A stretch of 64,000 nucleotides of DNA from Roseithermus sacchariphilus (GTDB lineage: Bacteria; Bacteroidota; Rhodothermia; Rhodothermales; MEBIC09517): assembly GCA_003285105.1 (NCBI GenBank), contig CP030158.1:1225447-1289446 (forward strand), in the 5' to 3' direction. Shown one piece after another: positions 55,345 through 62,742 of this stretch. The notes beneath the pieces were generated by a model. The model was given only the letters and a program-made list of their open reading frames with translations, did not search any database and was not told where the DNA came from. The translations under genes were made by a program, and so were the position numbers. Numbering within the stretch: position 1 is the first letter of the stretch; each line of letters begins with the position of its first letter.

Positions 55345-56880
55345 TTATTTCAGCAGAACGACGCTGCGCGTCTCGGAAAACGCCTCGCCCACCACGCGGT
55401 ACAGGTACAACCCGCTGGACAGATGCTGCCCGTCGATGCGGAACGTGTGCCGCGTCTGCCCGGGGAGGATCCCGTCGTGGAGCAGGGCGACTTCCCGCCC
55501 CAGCGCATCGTAGAGCGCCACGCGCACGGGCTGCGTCTGCCGCACCGTCAGCTCGAACTGCGTCTGCGGGTTGAACGGGTTGGGGTAGGCATGCGTCAGC
55601 ACATAGGCCGAGGGCAGATCCGCTGCCCCCGGTTCGCTGGAGGTGACGACGGCCTGGTCGAAGCCGATGTCATCGAAGGAGAGGTTGAAGGGGGATCCCT
55701 GGATGTTGCCCATGGCGAAGACGACGAACTTCACGCGGGAGAAGTCGAAGCCGTCGTCGGCGCCGGGGTTGACCGAGTTGTCGTCGGTGAAGGCGGCCAG
55801 CGGGATCTGCACGAGCTGGTAGACGGGGTCTCCGGCCGAGAGGCGCCAGTTGGCCTGGTACTCGTCCTCGGTGGCGGGTTCGTAGGTGCCGTTGCCGTTG
55901 GCGTCCTCCTGCAGGTTGATCTCGAGCGTGAGGGGGAGGTTGTCGGCCTGGAGGTTGGCGCGGAGGTAGAAGGTGAGGTAGCCGGCGCCGCTGGCGTCGA
56001 CGGTGGGGGTGGCCTCGACGGCGGCGCCGGCGAAGCCGCCGCCCTGGCCGGGGTTGACGCCGAGCGAGAGGGCGGTGTTGGCCGTGCCGTTGCGGTCGTC
56101 GGTGGGTCCGACGCCGGCGCCGACGCCGTCCGTGCCGCCGAAGAAGACCCCGACGTTCGTCACGTCTCCGTCGTCGAACGTGTCGAACGACGCGAGGGGC
56201 ATCGTCATCACCACGGGGTCTTCGGTGAACACGATGTCATCGAAGGAGAGGTTGAAGGGGGATCCCTGGATGTTGCCCATGGCGAAGACGACGAACTTCA
56301 CGCGGGAGAAGTCGAAGCCATCGTCGGCGCCGGGGTTGACCGAGTTGTCGTCGGTGAAGGCGGCCAGCGGGATCTGCACGAGCTGGTAGACGGGGTCTCC
56401 GGCCGAGAGGCGCCAGTTGGCCTGGTACTCGTCCTCGGTGGCGGGTTCGTAGGTGCCGTTGCCGTTGGCGTCCTCCTGCAGGTTGATCTCGAGCGTGAGG
56501 GGGAGGTTGTCGGCCTGGAGGTTGGCGCGGAGGTAGAAGGTGAGGTAGCCGGCGCCGCTGGCGTCGACGGTGGGGGTGGCCTCGACGGCGGCACCGGCGA
56601 AGCCGCCGCCCTGGCCGGGGTTGACGCCGAGCGAGAGGGCGGTGTTGGCCGTGCCGTTGCGGTCGTCGGTGGGTCCGACGCCGGCGCCGACGCCGTCCGT
56701 GCCGCCGAAGAAGACCCCGACGTTCGTCACGTCTCCGTCGTCGAACGTGTCGAAGGCGACCTGGGCCTGTGCCGGGGCCGGGACGAGGGTGGCGGCCAGC
56801 AGCAAGGCGAAGGCGGTGAGCAGAGAGCCTGCGTGGGACGCGCCAGAGACGCGGCGCGCATGTCGTAGCGAGTGTGTCAT
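55345..56880 (-). CDS. T9SS-sorted protein with two near-identical carbohydrate-binding-like domains
   Basis: 511 aa. A signal peptide ends in APAQAQ. Residues about 40-225 and 229-415 are almost identical domains (FDTFDDGDVTNVGVFFGG to FNLSFDDI), likely beta-sandwich binders related to the C-terminus of the neighbouring lipoprotein. The C-terminal sorting domain begins AYPNPFNPQTQF and ends YRVVGEAFSETRSVVLLK, typical of type IX cargo that is anchored at the surface. It is the first gene of the minus-strand glucan operon, preceded by a LacI-type palindrome. Its size and lack of catalytic residues suggest a surface adhesin or binder. Confidence 0.82.
   Translation of the reverse strand: MTHSLRHARRVSGASHAGSLLTAFALLLAATLVPAPAQAQVAFDTFDDGDVTNVGVFFGGTDGVGAGVGPTDDRNGTANTALSLGVNPGQGGGFAGAAVEATPTVDASGAGYLTFYLRANLQADNLPLTLEINLQEDANGNGTYEPATEDEYQANWRLSAGDPVYQLVQIPLAAFTDDNSVNPGADDGFDFSRVKFVVFAMGNIQGSPFNLSFDDIVFTEDPVVMTMPLASFDTFDDGDVTNVGVFFGGTDGVGAGVGPTDDRNGTANTALSLGVNPGQGGGFAGAAVEATPTVDASGAGYLTFYLRANLQADNLPLTLEINLQEDANGNGTYEPATEDEYQANWRLSAGDPVYQLVQIPLAAFTDDNSVNPGADDGFDFSRVKFVVFAMGNIQGSPFNLSFDDIGFDQAVVTSSEPGAADLPSAYVLTHAYPNPFNPQTQFELTVRQTQPVRVALYDALGREVALLHDGILPGQTRHTFRIDGQHLSSGLYLYRVVGEAFSETRSVVLLK
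55666..56754 (-). repeat. Intragenic near-identical tandem duplication, 522-bp copies at 567-bp offset
   Basis: Copy 1 is 55666-56187 and copy 2 is 56233-56754. They differ at only a couple of bases that I noticed (a gtc/atc change and a gcg/gca change). This level of identity at synonymous positions indicates a very recent duplication or ongoing gene conversion. Confidence 0.9.
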
Positions 56881-56955
56881 GGGAAAAGCCGTCCAGGCGT
56901 TCTGGTGTGAAGGGATTTCTGGTATGCGGAGGGCATCCGGTATATAGTAGCTTTT

Positions 56956-56967
56956 GAAAACCTTTTC
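56956..56967. promoter_or_regulatory. LacI-type operator candidate (glucan operon promoter)
   Basis: GAAAACCTTTTC within TTGAAAACCTTTTCAA has seven-base arms around CC, 76 bp upstream of the T9SS-sorted protein start. It lies in the divergent region shared with the altronate-dehydratase-type gene. Confidence 0.55.
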
Positions 56968-57105
56968 AAGTCGGTTGCAAGTCCGGTACAAAGGAGGGGC
57001 GCCCCGGTCCGGATCTCTCCTGACGGAACGGGCTGTGGCCGGTGCGTAGAATCCGGGGTTGCTGCAATGCGCCCCACCGCCGTATTCGTCATCTCCCCTC
57101 TTCCC

Positions 57106-58752
57106 ATGCACGTGCTCCAGATTCACCCGTCCGACAACGTTCTCGTGGCCCTGGAGGATTTGCCCGCCGGCACCGTGGTGCACCACGACGGTGCCGCCTA
57201 CACGCTGCCCGAGCCGGTGTCTGCCAAGCACAAGTTCGTCACCCGGGCGCTGGCCCCCGGCGACCCGATCTACATGTACGGCGTGCTCGTCGGGGTGGCG
57301 ACGCAACCCATCGCCGCCGGAGCGCCGATCTCGCAGGCCAACGTGGCGCAGGCCGCGCAGGACTACGAGCAGCGGCAGGGCCCCGCCACCTGGACGCCGC
57401 CCGACGTCTCGCGCTGGCGGGACCGCACGTTCCTGGGCTATCATCGCACCGACGGGCAGGTTGGTACGGCCAACCACTGGCTCGTCATCCCGCTGGTGTT
57501 CTGCGAGAACCGGAACGTGGAGGTCCTGAAGGAGGCGTTCGAGAAAGAGCTGGGGTATGCGCGGCCGGAGGTGTACCGCGCCGAGGTGGCGGAGCTGGTC
57601 CGTCGCTACCGGCAGGGGGCCGGCCCGGACGAGTTGCTGGAGGCCGCCCTCGAGGCCTCCGCCTCCACGGCGACGCCCACCCCGCTGTTTGACCACGTCG
57701 ACGGCATTCGCTTCCTGACGCATCAGGGCGGCTGCGGCGGTACGCGCGAGGATGCCCGCAGCCTGTGCGGCCTGCTGGCCGGCTACATCCACCACCCCAA
57801 CGTGGCCGGGGCGACCATCCTGAGCCTGGGATGCCAGAACGCTCAGGTCGAGATGCTCCAGGAGGCGCTCTATGCCCGCAATCCTCGCTTCGACAAGCCG
57901 CTGTTGATCTTCGAGCAGCAGCGCAGCCGCTCCGAGCACGCGATGCTCACGGAGGCCATCCGGCAGACCTTCGTGGGGCTGGTGCGGGCGAATGCGCTGG
58001 AGCGGCGGCCGGCCCCGCTGCATCACCTGACGCTGGGCGTCGAGTGTGGAGGGTCCGACGGCTTTTCGGGGATCTCGGCCAACCCGGCCATCGGCCACGC
58101 GGCGGATCTGCTCGTGGCGCTGGGCGGCACCGTGCTCCTGTCCGAGTTTCCCGAGCTGTGCGGCGTCGAGCAGGAACTCATCAACCGCTGCGTCACGCCG
58201 GCGCTGGGCGAGCGCTTTGCCGCCCTTATGCGGGCCTATGCCGCCCGGGCCGAGGCCGTCGGCTCCGGCTTCGACATGAACCCGTCGCCCGGCAACATCC
58301 GCGACGGCCTCATCACCGACGCCATGAAGTCAGCCGGGGCCGTGCGCAAGGGCGGCACCTCGCCCGTGACGGCCGTGCTGGACTACCCGGAGTACGCCAC
58401 CGAAAAGGGGCTGAACCTGCTCTGCACCCCCGGCAACGACGTCGAGTCCACCACGGCCCTGGCCGGGGCCGGGGCTTCCGTGATCCTGTTCTCCACGGGC
58501 CTGGGCACGCCCACGGGCAACCCCATCACGCCGGTGCTCAAGATTGCCAGCAACTCGGCGCTCGCCCGGCGGATGCCGGACATCATCGACCTGGACAGCG
58601 GCCCGATCATCCGCGGAGAGAAGACCATCGAGCAGGTGGGCGAGGAGATCCTGGATCAGGTCATCCAGACGGCCAGCGGGGCCTACGTTCCGAAGGCCGT
58701 CCGCCTGGGCCAGCACGATTTCATCCCCTGGAAGCGCGGCGTGTCGCTGTAG
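57106..58752 (+). CDS. UxaA-family dehydratase (altronate dehydratase type)
   Basis: 548 aa from the ATG at 57106 (MHVLQIHPSDNVLVALEDLP). An N-terminal SAF domain of about 95 residues is followed by the UxaA core: FLGYHRTDGQVGTANHWLVI, THQGGCGGTREDA with conserved Cys, TILSLGCQNAQVE, LGVECGGSDGFSGIS and FDMNPSPGNI. It dehydrates an aldonic acid such as altronate or galactarate; the family's iron-binding cysteines are present. The second sugar-acid gene that usually accompanies it is not nearby, so the exact acid is open. A 10-copy 14-bp repeat begins 9 bp after its stop. Confidence 0.9.
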   Translation: MHVLQIHPSDNVLVALEDLPAGTVVHHDGAAYTLPEPVSAKHKFVTRALAPGDPIYMYGVLVGVATQPIAAGAPISQANVAQAAQDYEQRQGPATWTPPDVSRWRDRTFLGYHRTDGQVGTANHWLVIPLVFCENRNVEVLKEAFEKELGYARPEVYRAEVAELVRRYRQGAGPDELLEAALEASASTATPTPLFDHVDGIRFLTHQGGCGGTREDARSLCGLLAGYIHHPNVAGATILSLGCQNAQVEMLQEALYARNPRFDKPLLIFEQQRSRSEHAMLTEAIRQTFVGLVRANALERRPAPLHHLTLGVECGGSDGFSGISANPAIGHAADLLVALGGTVLLSEFPELCGVEQELINRCVTPALGERFAALMRAYAARAEAVGSGFDMNPSPGNIRDGLITDAMKSAGAVRKGGTSPVTAVLDYPEYATEKGLNLLCTPGNDVESTTALAGAGASVILFSTGLGTPTGNPITPVLKIASNSALARRMPDIIDLDSGPIIRGEKTIEQVGEEILDQVIQTASGAYVPKAVRLGQHDFIPWKRGVSL

Positions 58753-58760
58753 CGGTGCGT

Positions 58761-58900
58761 TCTGGCTGCTGGCTTCTGGCTGCTGGCTTCTGGCTGCTGG
58801 CTTCTGGCTGCTGGCTTCTGGCTGCTGGCTTCTGGCTGCTGGCTTCTGGCTGCTGGCTTCTGGCTGCTGGCTTCTGGCTGCTGGCTTCTGGCTGCTGGCA
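58761..58900 (+). repeat. Tandem 14-bp repeat array B (10 copies)
   Basis: Ten copies of TCTGGCTGCTGGCT (the last ends in A) follow the UxaA stop directly. The same motifs reappear, scrambled, at 59065-59140 and 59300-59360, next to the 166-bp direct repeats. Confidence 0.95.
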
Positions 58901-58918
58901 TCGTGCCGGAACGAGTTC

Positions 58919-59327
58919 TTCCCCCTGGCCGCGCCACGCGGCCGTACAGGGGGAAGTCCCCGCAGGGGGAAGGGGGTGCACCCCCGCCGCGAAGCCGCCA
59001 TCGCCGGGGTCTACCCCTCCGTCGCTGCGCGACACCTCCCCTTCGCAAGGGGAGGATCTGGCTGCGGGCTGCTGGCTTCGGGCTTCTGGCTGCGGGCTTC
59101 TGGCTGCGGGCTTCTGGCTGACGGCTGCTCGCTGAAAGCTGCTTCGTGCCAACACACGCCCTTCCCCCTGGCCGCGCCACGCGGCCGTACAGGGGGAAGT
59201 CCCCGCAGGGGGAAGGGGGTGCACCCCCGCCGCGAAGCCGCCATCGCCGGGGTCTACCCCTCCGTCGCTGCGCGACACCTCCCCTTCGCAAGGGGAGGAT
59301 CTGGCTGCGGGCTGCTGGCTTCGGGCT
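58919..59327. repeat. Direct repeats of 166 bp (58919-59084 and 59162-59327), REP-like
   Basis: The two copies are identical over 166 bp at a 243-bp offset. Each begins with a nested dyad: CTTCCCCCTG/CAGGGGGAAG outside and GGCCGCG/CGCGGCC inside (58918-58956). A second short hairpin CCTCCCCTT-CGC-AAGGGGAGG follows. They resemble intergenic palindromic REP/BIME elements. No gene is in 58753-59482; short open frames here are out of register with any homologue. Confidence 0.85.
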
Positions 59328-59482
59328 GCTGGCTGAAAGCTGAAAGCTGACCGCTGGCGGCCGTCAGCCGTTTGTGAACATATCGTGAAGATCTGGGAGG
59401 TCGAAGAACCCTGAACGTGGATGCAGGGCGTTCGTGGAGAGGTACATCCTCGTCGACCTCATGCACCAGCCCGAAGACCATC

Positions 59483-59743
59483 ATGCCATCTGCCCGACAC
59501 ATCGACGTCTACACGGCCGGCTGCCCGCTGTGCGAGGACGCCGTCGCTACTGTCCGCCGGCTTGCCGCGCCGGGGCAAACGGTGACCGTGCATGACCTCC
59601 GGGATGCGGAGCAGGCCGATCGCATCGCATCCCTGGGCATCCGCTCCGTCCCGGCGGTCGCCGTAGACGGCCGCCTCGCCGGCTGTTGTGTGGACCGTGG
59701 CGTGGACGAACGTGCGATCCGTGCCGCGGGTGTGGGCGCCTGA
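59483..59743 (+). CDS. Thioredoxin/glutaredoxin-like protein of the mercury operon
   Basis: 86 aa from the ATG at 59483. The thioredoxin-like fold is supported by IDVYTAGCPLCEDAVATVRR with the CPLC redox pair (Cys14, Cys17) and by the cis-Pro block IRSVPAVAVDG. Cysteines in GCCVDRG near the end could bind metal. It is the first of five co-directional genes with merR immediately downstream, so it probably handles mercury or mixed disulfides. A standard glutaredoxin is an alternative. Confidence 0.75.
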   Translation: MPSARHIDVYTAGCPLCEDAVATVRRLAAPGQTVTVHDLRDAEQADRIASLGIRSVPAVAVDGRLAGCCVDRGVDERAIRAAGVGA

Positions 59744-59756
59744 CCCCCTGGTTGCC

Positions 59757-60248
59757 ATGCCCATGACCCGGAGCGAACTGGCGCGTCGGGCCGGCGTGAA
59801 CCCCTCGACCGTGCGCTATTACGAGCGGGTGGGTGTGCTGCCGGAGCCGCCGCGAACGGCCGCCGGATACCGCATTTACACCGAGGAGGACGCCGAGCGC
59901 TTGCGGTTCGTCCAGCGGGCGCAGACCCTTGGCTTCACGCTGGCCGAGATCAGCGACCTGCTGACCCTGTCCGTCTCCGGGGCCGATTGCGAGGCCGTGC
60001 GTGCCCGCGCCGAAGCCCACCGGGCCGACGTGGAAGCGCGCCTGCGTGACCTCGAGCGGGTGCGATCCGTGCTGGACGACCTCATTGCGGCCTGTAGTGA
60101 TCGCCGCTCGACGGCTGTCTGCCCCATCCTGGACGCGCTGCGTCACAGCGGCGACCTTGCTCCGGCACCGTCCCGTGCATCCTCTGCCCACGAATCGACG
60201 GGGGACCCCTCCGGGCCATCGAGCCATGAAGACCATGAAACACGCTGA
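59757..60248 (+). CDS. merR: Mercury-responsive regulator MerR
   Basis: 163 aa from the ATG at 59757, with an ATG two codons later also possible. The MerR helix-turn-helix (LARRAGVNPSTVRYYERVGVL) and RIYTEEDAERL are clear. The three cysteines that bind Hg(II) in MerR are kept at Cys78 (GADCEA), Cys113 (AACSD) and Cys122 (VCPIL), at the expected spacing. It lies within the operon on the same strand as the transport and reductase genes, not divergent as in classical mer operons, and overlaps the MerT-MerP start by 23 bp. Confidence 0.93.
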   Translation: MPMTRSELARRAGVNPSTVRYYERVGVLPEPPRTAAGYRIYTEEDAERLRFVQRAQTLGFTLAEISDLLTLSVSGADCEAVRARAEAHRADVEARLRDLERVRSVLDDLIAACSDRRSTAVCPILDALRHSGDLAPAPSRASSAHESTGDPSGPSSHEDHETR

Positions 60249-60837
60249 CCGCCCGGCCCGCCTCGGGCTCATCGCCGCCCTCGGGGCCGCCGTGGCCGCG
60301 AGCGCCTGCTGCACGATCCCGCTTCTGCTCGTCGCCCTCGGGGTGGGCGGGGCGTGGGTCGGAACGCTGACGGCGCTCGAACTCTACCGCCCGCTTTTCA
60401 TCGGGCTGGCCGTGCTGGCCCTGTCCTACGTGGCCTTTCGAGAGTGGCGGATGAGCCGCCGCGCCTCGTGCGACTGCGAGGCGGCGGTGTCATCCCGTAT
60501 GCGGCGGAGGCTCCTCGCCGTGGGCGCCGTCGCCGCGCTCGGGCTGATGCTCTCGCCGTGGCTCATCCGCGTCACGAACCCTCCGGCCGCCGATGCCGGT
60601 CCGGCGCCCGTGTCCACGGCCCGGGTGGTGCTGGACGTCGACGGGATGACGTGCGCGTCGTGCCACGTCACCGTCCGGCAGGCGCTGCTGAACGTGGACG
60701 GCGTCGAAGCCGCGGAGGTGACCTTCGAGCCGCCCCGGGCCGTCGTCACCTACGACCCCACGCGGGTGACGGTGGACGCGCTCACGGCGGCCACGGCCCG
60801 GGCCGGGTATCCTTCTCGTCCTCATACGGCCTCCTGA
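60226..60837 (+). CDS. merTP: Mercuric transport fusion MerT-MerP
   Basis: 203 aa from the ATG at 60226, overlapping the merR stop. The N-terminal MerT part has three helices and the first-helix Cys pair (ASACCTIPLL, Cys28-Cys29), plus cytoplasmic CDCE (Cys82, Cys84). A C-terminal HMA domain has DGMTCASCH (Cys143, Cys146) and would be the MerP-like periplasmic binder. MerTP fusions are known in this phylum. Its stop codon lies inside the first unit of the 14-bp tandem repeat. Confidence 0.92.
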   Translation: MKTMKHADRPARLGLIAALGAAVAASACCTIPLLLVALGVGGAWVGTLTALELYRPLFIGLAVLALSYVAFREWRMSRRASCDCEAAVSSRMRRRLLAVGAVAALGLMLSPWLIRVTNPPAADAGPAPVSTARVVLDVDGMTCASCHVTVRQALLNVDGVEAAEVTFEPPRAVVTYDPTRVTVDALTAATARAGYPSRPHTAS

Positions 60838-61154
60838 CGGCCGAACCCTGACGGCTGAACCCTGACGGCTGAACCCTGACGGCTGAACCCTGACGGCTGA
60901 ACCCTGACGGCTGAACCCTGACGGCTGAACCCTGACGGCTGAACCCTGACGGCTGAACCCTGACGGCTGAACCCTGACGGCTGAACCCTGACGGCTGAAC
61001 CCTGACGGCTGAACCCTGACGGCTGAACCCTGACGGCTGAACCCTGACGGCTGAACCCTGACGGCTGAACCCTGACGGCTGAACCCTGACGGCTGAACCC
61101 TGACGGCTGAACCCTGACGGCTGAACCCTGACGGCTGAACCCTGATGGCTGATC
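60833..61154 (+). repeat. Tandem 14-bp repeat array C (23 copies)
   Basis: Twenty-one exact copies of CCTGACGGCTGAAC are bounded by one degenerate copy at each end (ccgaac and gatggctgatc variants). The first unit contains the merTP stop and the last the ATG of the GDCCVxC gene, so the array fills the whole intergenic gap inside the operon. Two TGA triplets per unit stop all three plus-strand frames, while the minus strand remains open. Confidence 0.97.
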
Positions 61155-61372
61155 TGATCCTGACCTCTACCATCACCTGCCCGGTTTGCGAGGCCCGCAC
61201 CGAGGCGACCATGCCCACGGAGGCCTGCCAGTTCTTCTGGGCGTGCCCGGCCTGTGGAACCGTGCTCCGGCCCCGGCCGGGGGATTGCTGCGTGTTTTGC
61301 TCCTACGGCGACGTGCCCTGTCCGCCCGTCCAGCAGGCCGATGACGACGCTCCCTCCTCCTGTTCCTGTTGA
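61145..61372 (+). CDS. GDCCVxC-domain small protein (mercury operon)
   Basis: 75 aa from the ATG at 61145, which is formed by the last unit of the tandem repeat. A zinc-ribbon-like pair (CPVC near residue 12, CPAC near 34) precedes the signature GDCCVFCSYGDVPCPPVQ. GDCCVxC proteins (some with selenocysteine) are recurrent partners of mer genes. The cysteines suggest mercury binding or hand-over. It is followed 5 bp later by the MerA-like gene. Confidence 0.9.
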   Translation: MADLILTSTITCPVCEARTEATMPTEACQFFWACPACGTVLRPRPGDCCVFCSYGDVPCPPVQQADDDAPSSCSC

Positions 61373-61377
61373 AGCCC

Positions 61378-62742
61378 ATGCCGACCTCGTACGATCTCCT
61401 TGTCATCGGCTCCGGAGCCGGGGCGACGACGGCCGCCTTCACCTGCGCCCGGGCCGGGTGGCACGTGGCTGTGGTAGACGACCGTCCCTTCGGAGGCACG
61501 TGTGCGCTGAGAGGGTGTGACCCCAAGAAGGTGCTCGTCGGGGTGGCGCACGCGCGCGAGCAGGCCCGCCGGTTCAGCGGGTACGGCCTCGGCGAGCCGC
61601 CCGCATGGCACTGGCCCGACCTCATGGCCTTCAAGCGCACCTTCACCGACCCCGTCCCGGAGCGCAAGGAAAAGGCGTTTCGCGAAGCCGGCATCCAGCC
61701 GTTCCATGGTACGGCACGTTTCCTGGATGCCCATACCCTTCGCGTGGGCGAGGGGGAGGCGGCCGTCGAGCTACAGGCCCGGCACGTGCTGATCGCCGCC
61801 GGCGCCGGGCCTGCTCCCCTGCCCATCGACGGGGCCGACCATCTGCTCACGAGCGATGCGTTTCTGGAGTTGGATGCCCTTCCGCGCCGCATCGCCTTCG
61901 TGGGCGGGGGCTACATCTCGATGGAGTTTGCCTTCATCGCCCGTGCGGCCGGAGCCGCCGTGACCGTCTTGCACCGGGGGGCCCATGTGCTGAACGGGTT
62001 TGAACCCGACCTGGCCGATCGCCTGGCCGAGCAGGCCCGGTCGCGTGGGATCATGCTGCATCTGGAGACGAGCGTGACGGCCATCGAGCCGGGGCGGGAG
62101 GGGTTCGTGGCCTGTGCCGAGACGCGTTCCGGCAAGACGCTACGGGTGGAGGCCGACGTGATCGTGCATGGCGCCGGGCGTGTGCCGAACGTGTCCCGGC
62201 TCCACCTCGACGCCGCCGGGGTGGCCTACACGGAGCGGGGGGTGTCCGTCAACGCGTATCTCCAGAGTGTGAGCGCGCCCCACGTCTATGCCGCCGGAGA
62301 TTGTGCCGACACCCCGGGGCTGCCGCTCACCCCGGTCGGAGGGCGGGAATCCCGGGTGGCTGCCGAAAACCTCCTTCACGGCAATCGGCAGACGGTGGAC
62401 TACACCGGTACGCCGACGGTGGCCTTCACCGACCCGCCGCTGGCCTCCGTCGGCCTGACCGAGGCCGAGTCGCGCAGGGCCGGGCTGGAGATCGAGGTGA
62501 AAGCCGGGGACATGAGCGGATGGTTCGCCCACCGGCGTTTGCGTGAGGAGGCCGCGGCCTACAAAGTGCTGATCGAGCGTGACACCGATCGGATCGTCGG
62601 CGCACATCTGCTGGGAACCGGGGCGGAGGATGTCATCAACCTCTTCGGGCTCGCCATGCGCCAGGGCCTGAAGGCCGAGGCCCTCCGGCAGATGATCTAC
62701 GCCTACCCGACGGCCGGATCGAACATCCCCTATCTGCTCTGA
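61378..62742 (+). CDS. MerA-like FAD-dependent disulfide reductase
   Basis: 454 aa from the ATG at 61378; a TTG nine bases earlier overlaps the previous stop and is unlikely. FAD- and NAD(P)-binding motifs (LLVIGSGAGATTAA; IAFVGGGYISMEFAF) and the redox pair in GGTCALRGCDPKK (Cys42, Cys47) are clear. The N-terminal HMA domain is missing. So is the C-terminal Cys pair that delivers Hg(II) to the active site in canonical mercuric reductase; the protein ends PTAGSNIPYLL. It therefore is a divergent or different reductase in a mer context, perhaps acting on another mercury complex or thiol. It overlaps the convergent DUF89 gene by 13 bp. Confidence 0.82.
   Translation: MPTSYDLLVIGSGAGATTAAFTCARAGWHVAVVDDRPFGGTCALRGCDPKKVLVGVAHAREQARRFSGYGLGEPPAWHWPDLMAFKRTFTDPVPERKEKAFREAGIQPFHGTARFLDAHTLRVGEGEAAVELQARHVLIAAGAGPAPLPIDGADHLLTSDAFLELDALPRRIAFVGGGYISMEFAFIARAAGAAVTVLHRGAHVLNGFEPDLADRLAEQARSRGIMLHLETSVTAIEPGREGFVACAETRSGKTLRVEADVIVHGAGRVPNVSRLHLDAAGVAYTERGVSVNAYLQSVSAPHVYAAGDCADTPGLPLTPVGGRESRVAAENLLHGNRQTVDYTGTPTVAFTDPPLASVGLTEAESRRAGLEIEVKAGDMSGWFAHRRLREEAAAYKVLIERDTDRIVGAHLLGTGAEDVINLFGLAMRQGLKAEALRQMIYAYPTAGSNIPYLL

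Noticed and set aside
58683-59291. Minus-strand frames of PAARSQQPEASSQK type across 58.7-59.3 kb
   Set aside because: Repeat-encoded low-complexity peptides in an intergenic region of tandem and direct repeats.
60490-61218. Minus-strand open frame with a VQPSGFSRQGSA-type 14-residue repeat across array C
   Set aside because: It is a consequence of the 14-bp unit having no stop on that strand; no start signal or homologue supports it.
61378-62742. Labelling the flavoprotein as canonical mercuric reductase MerA
   Set aside because: It lacks the HMA domain, the typical GCVPSK-type active site and the C-terminal cysteine pair; only context supports mercury.
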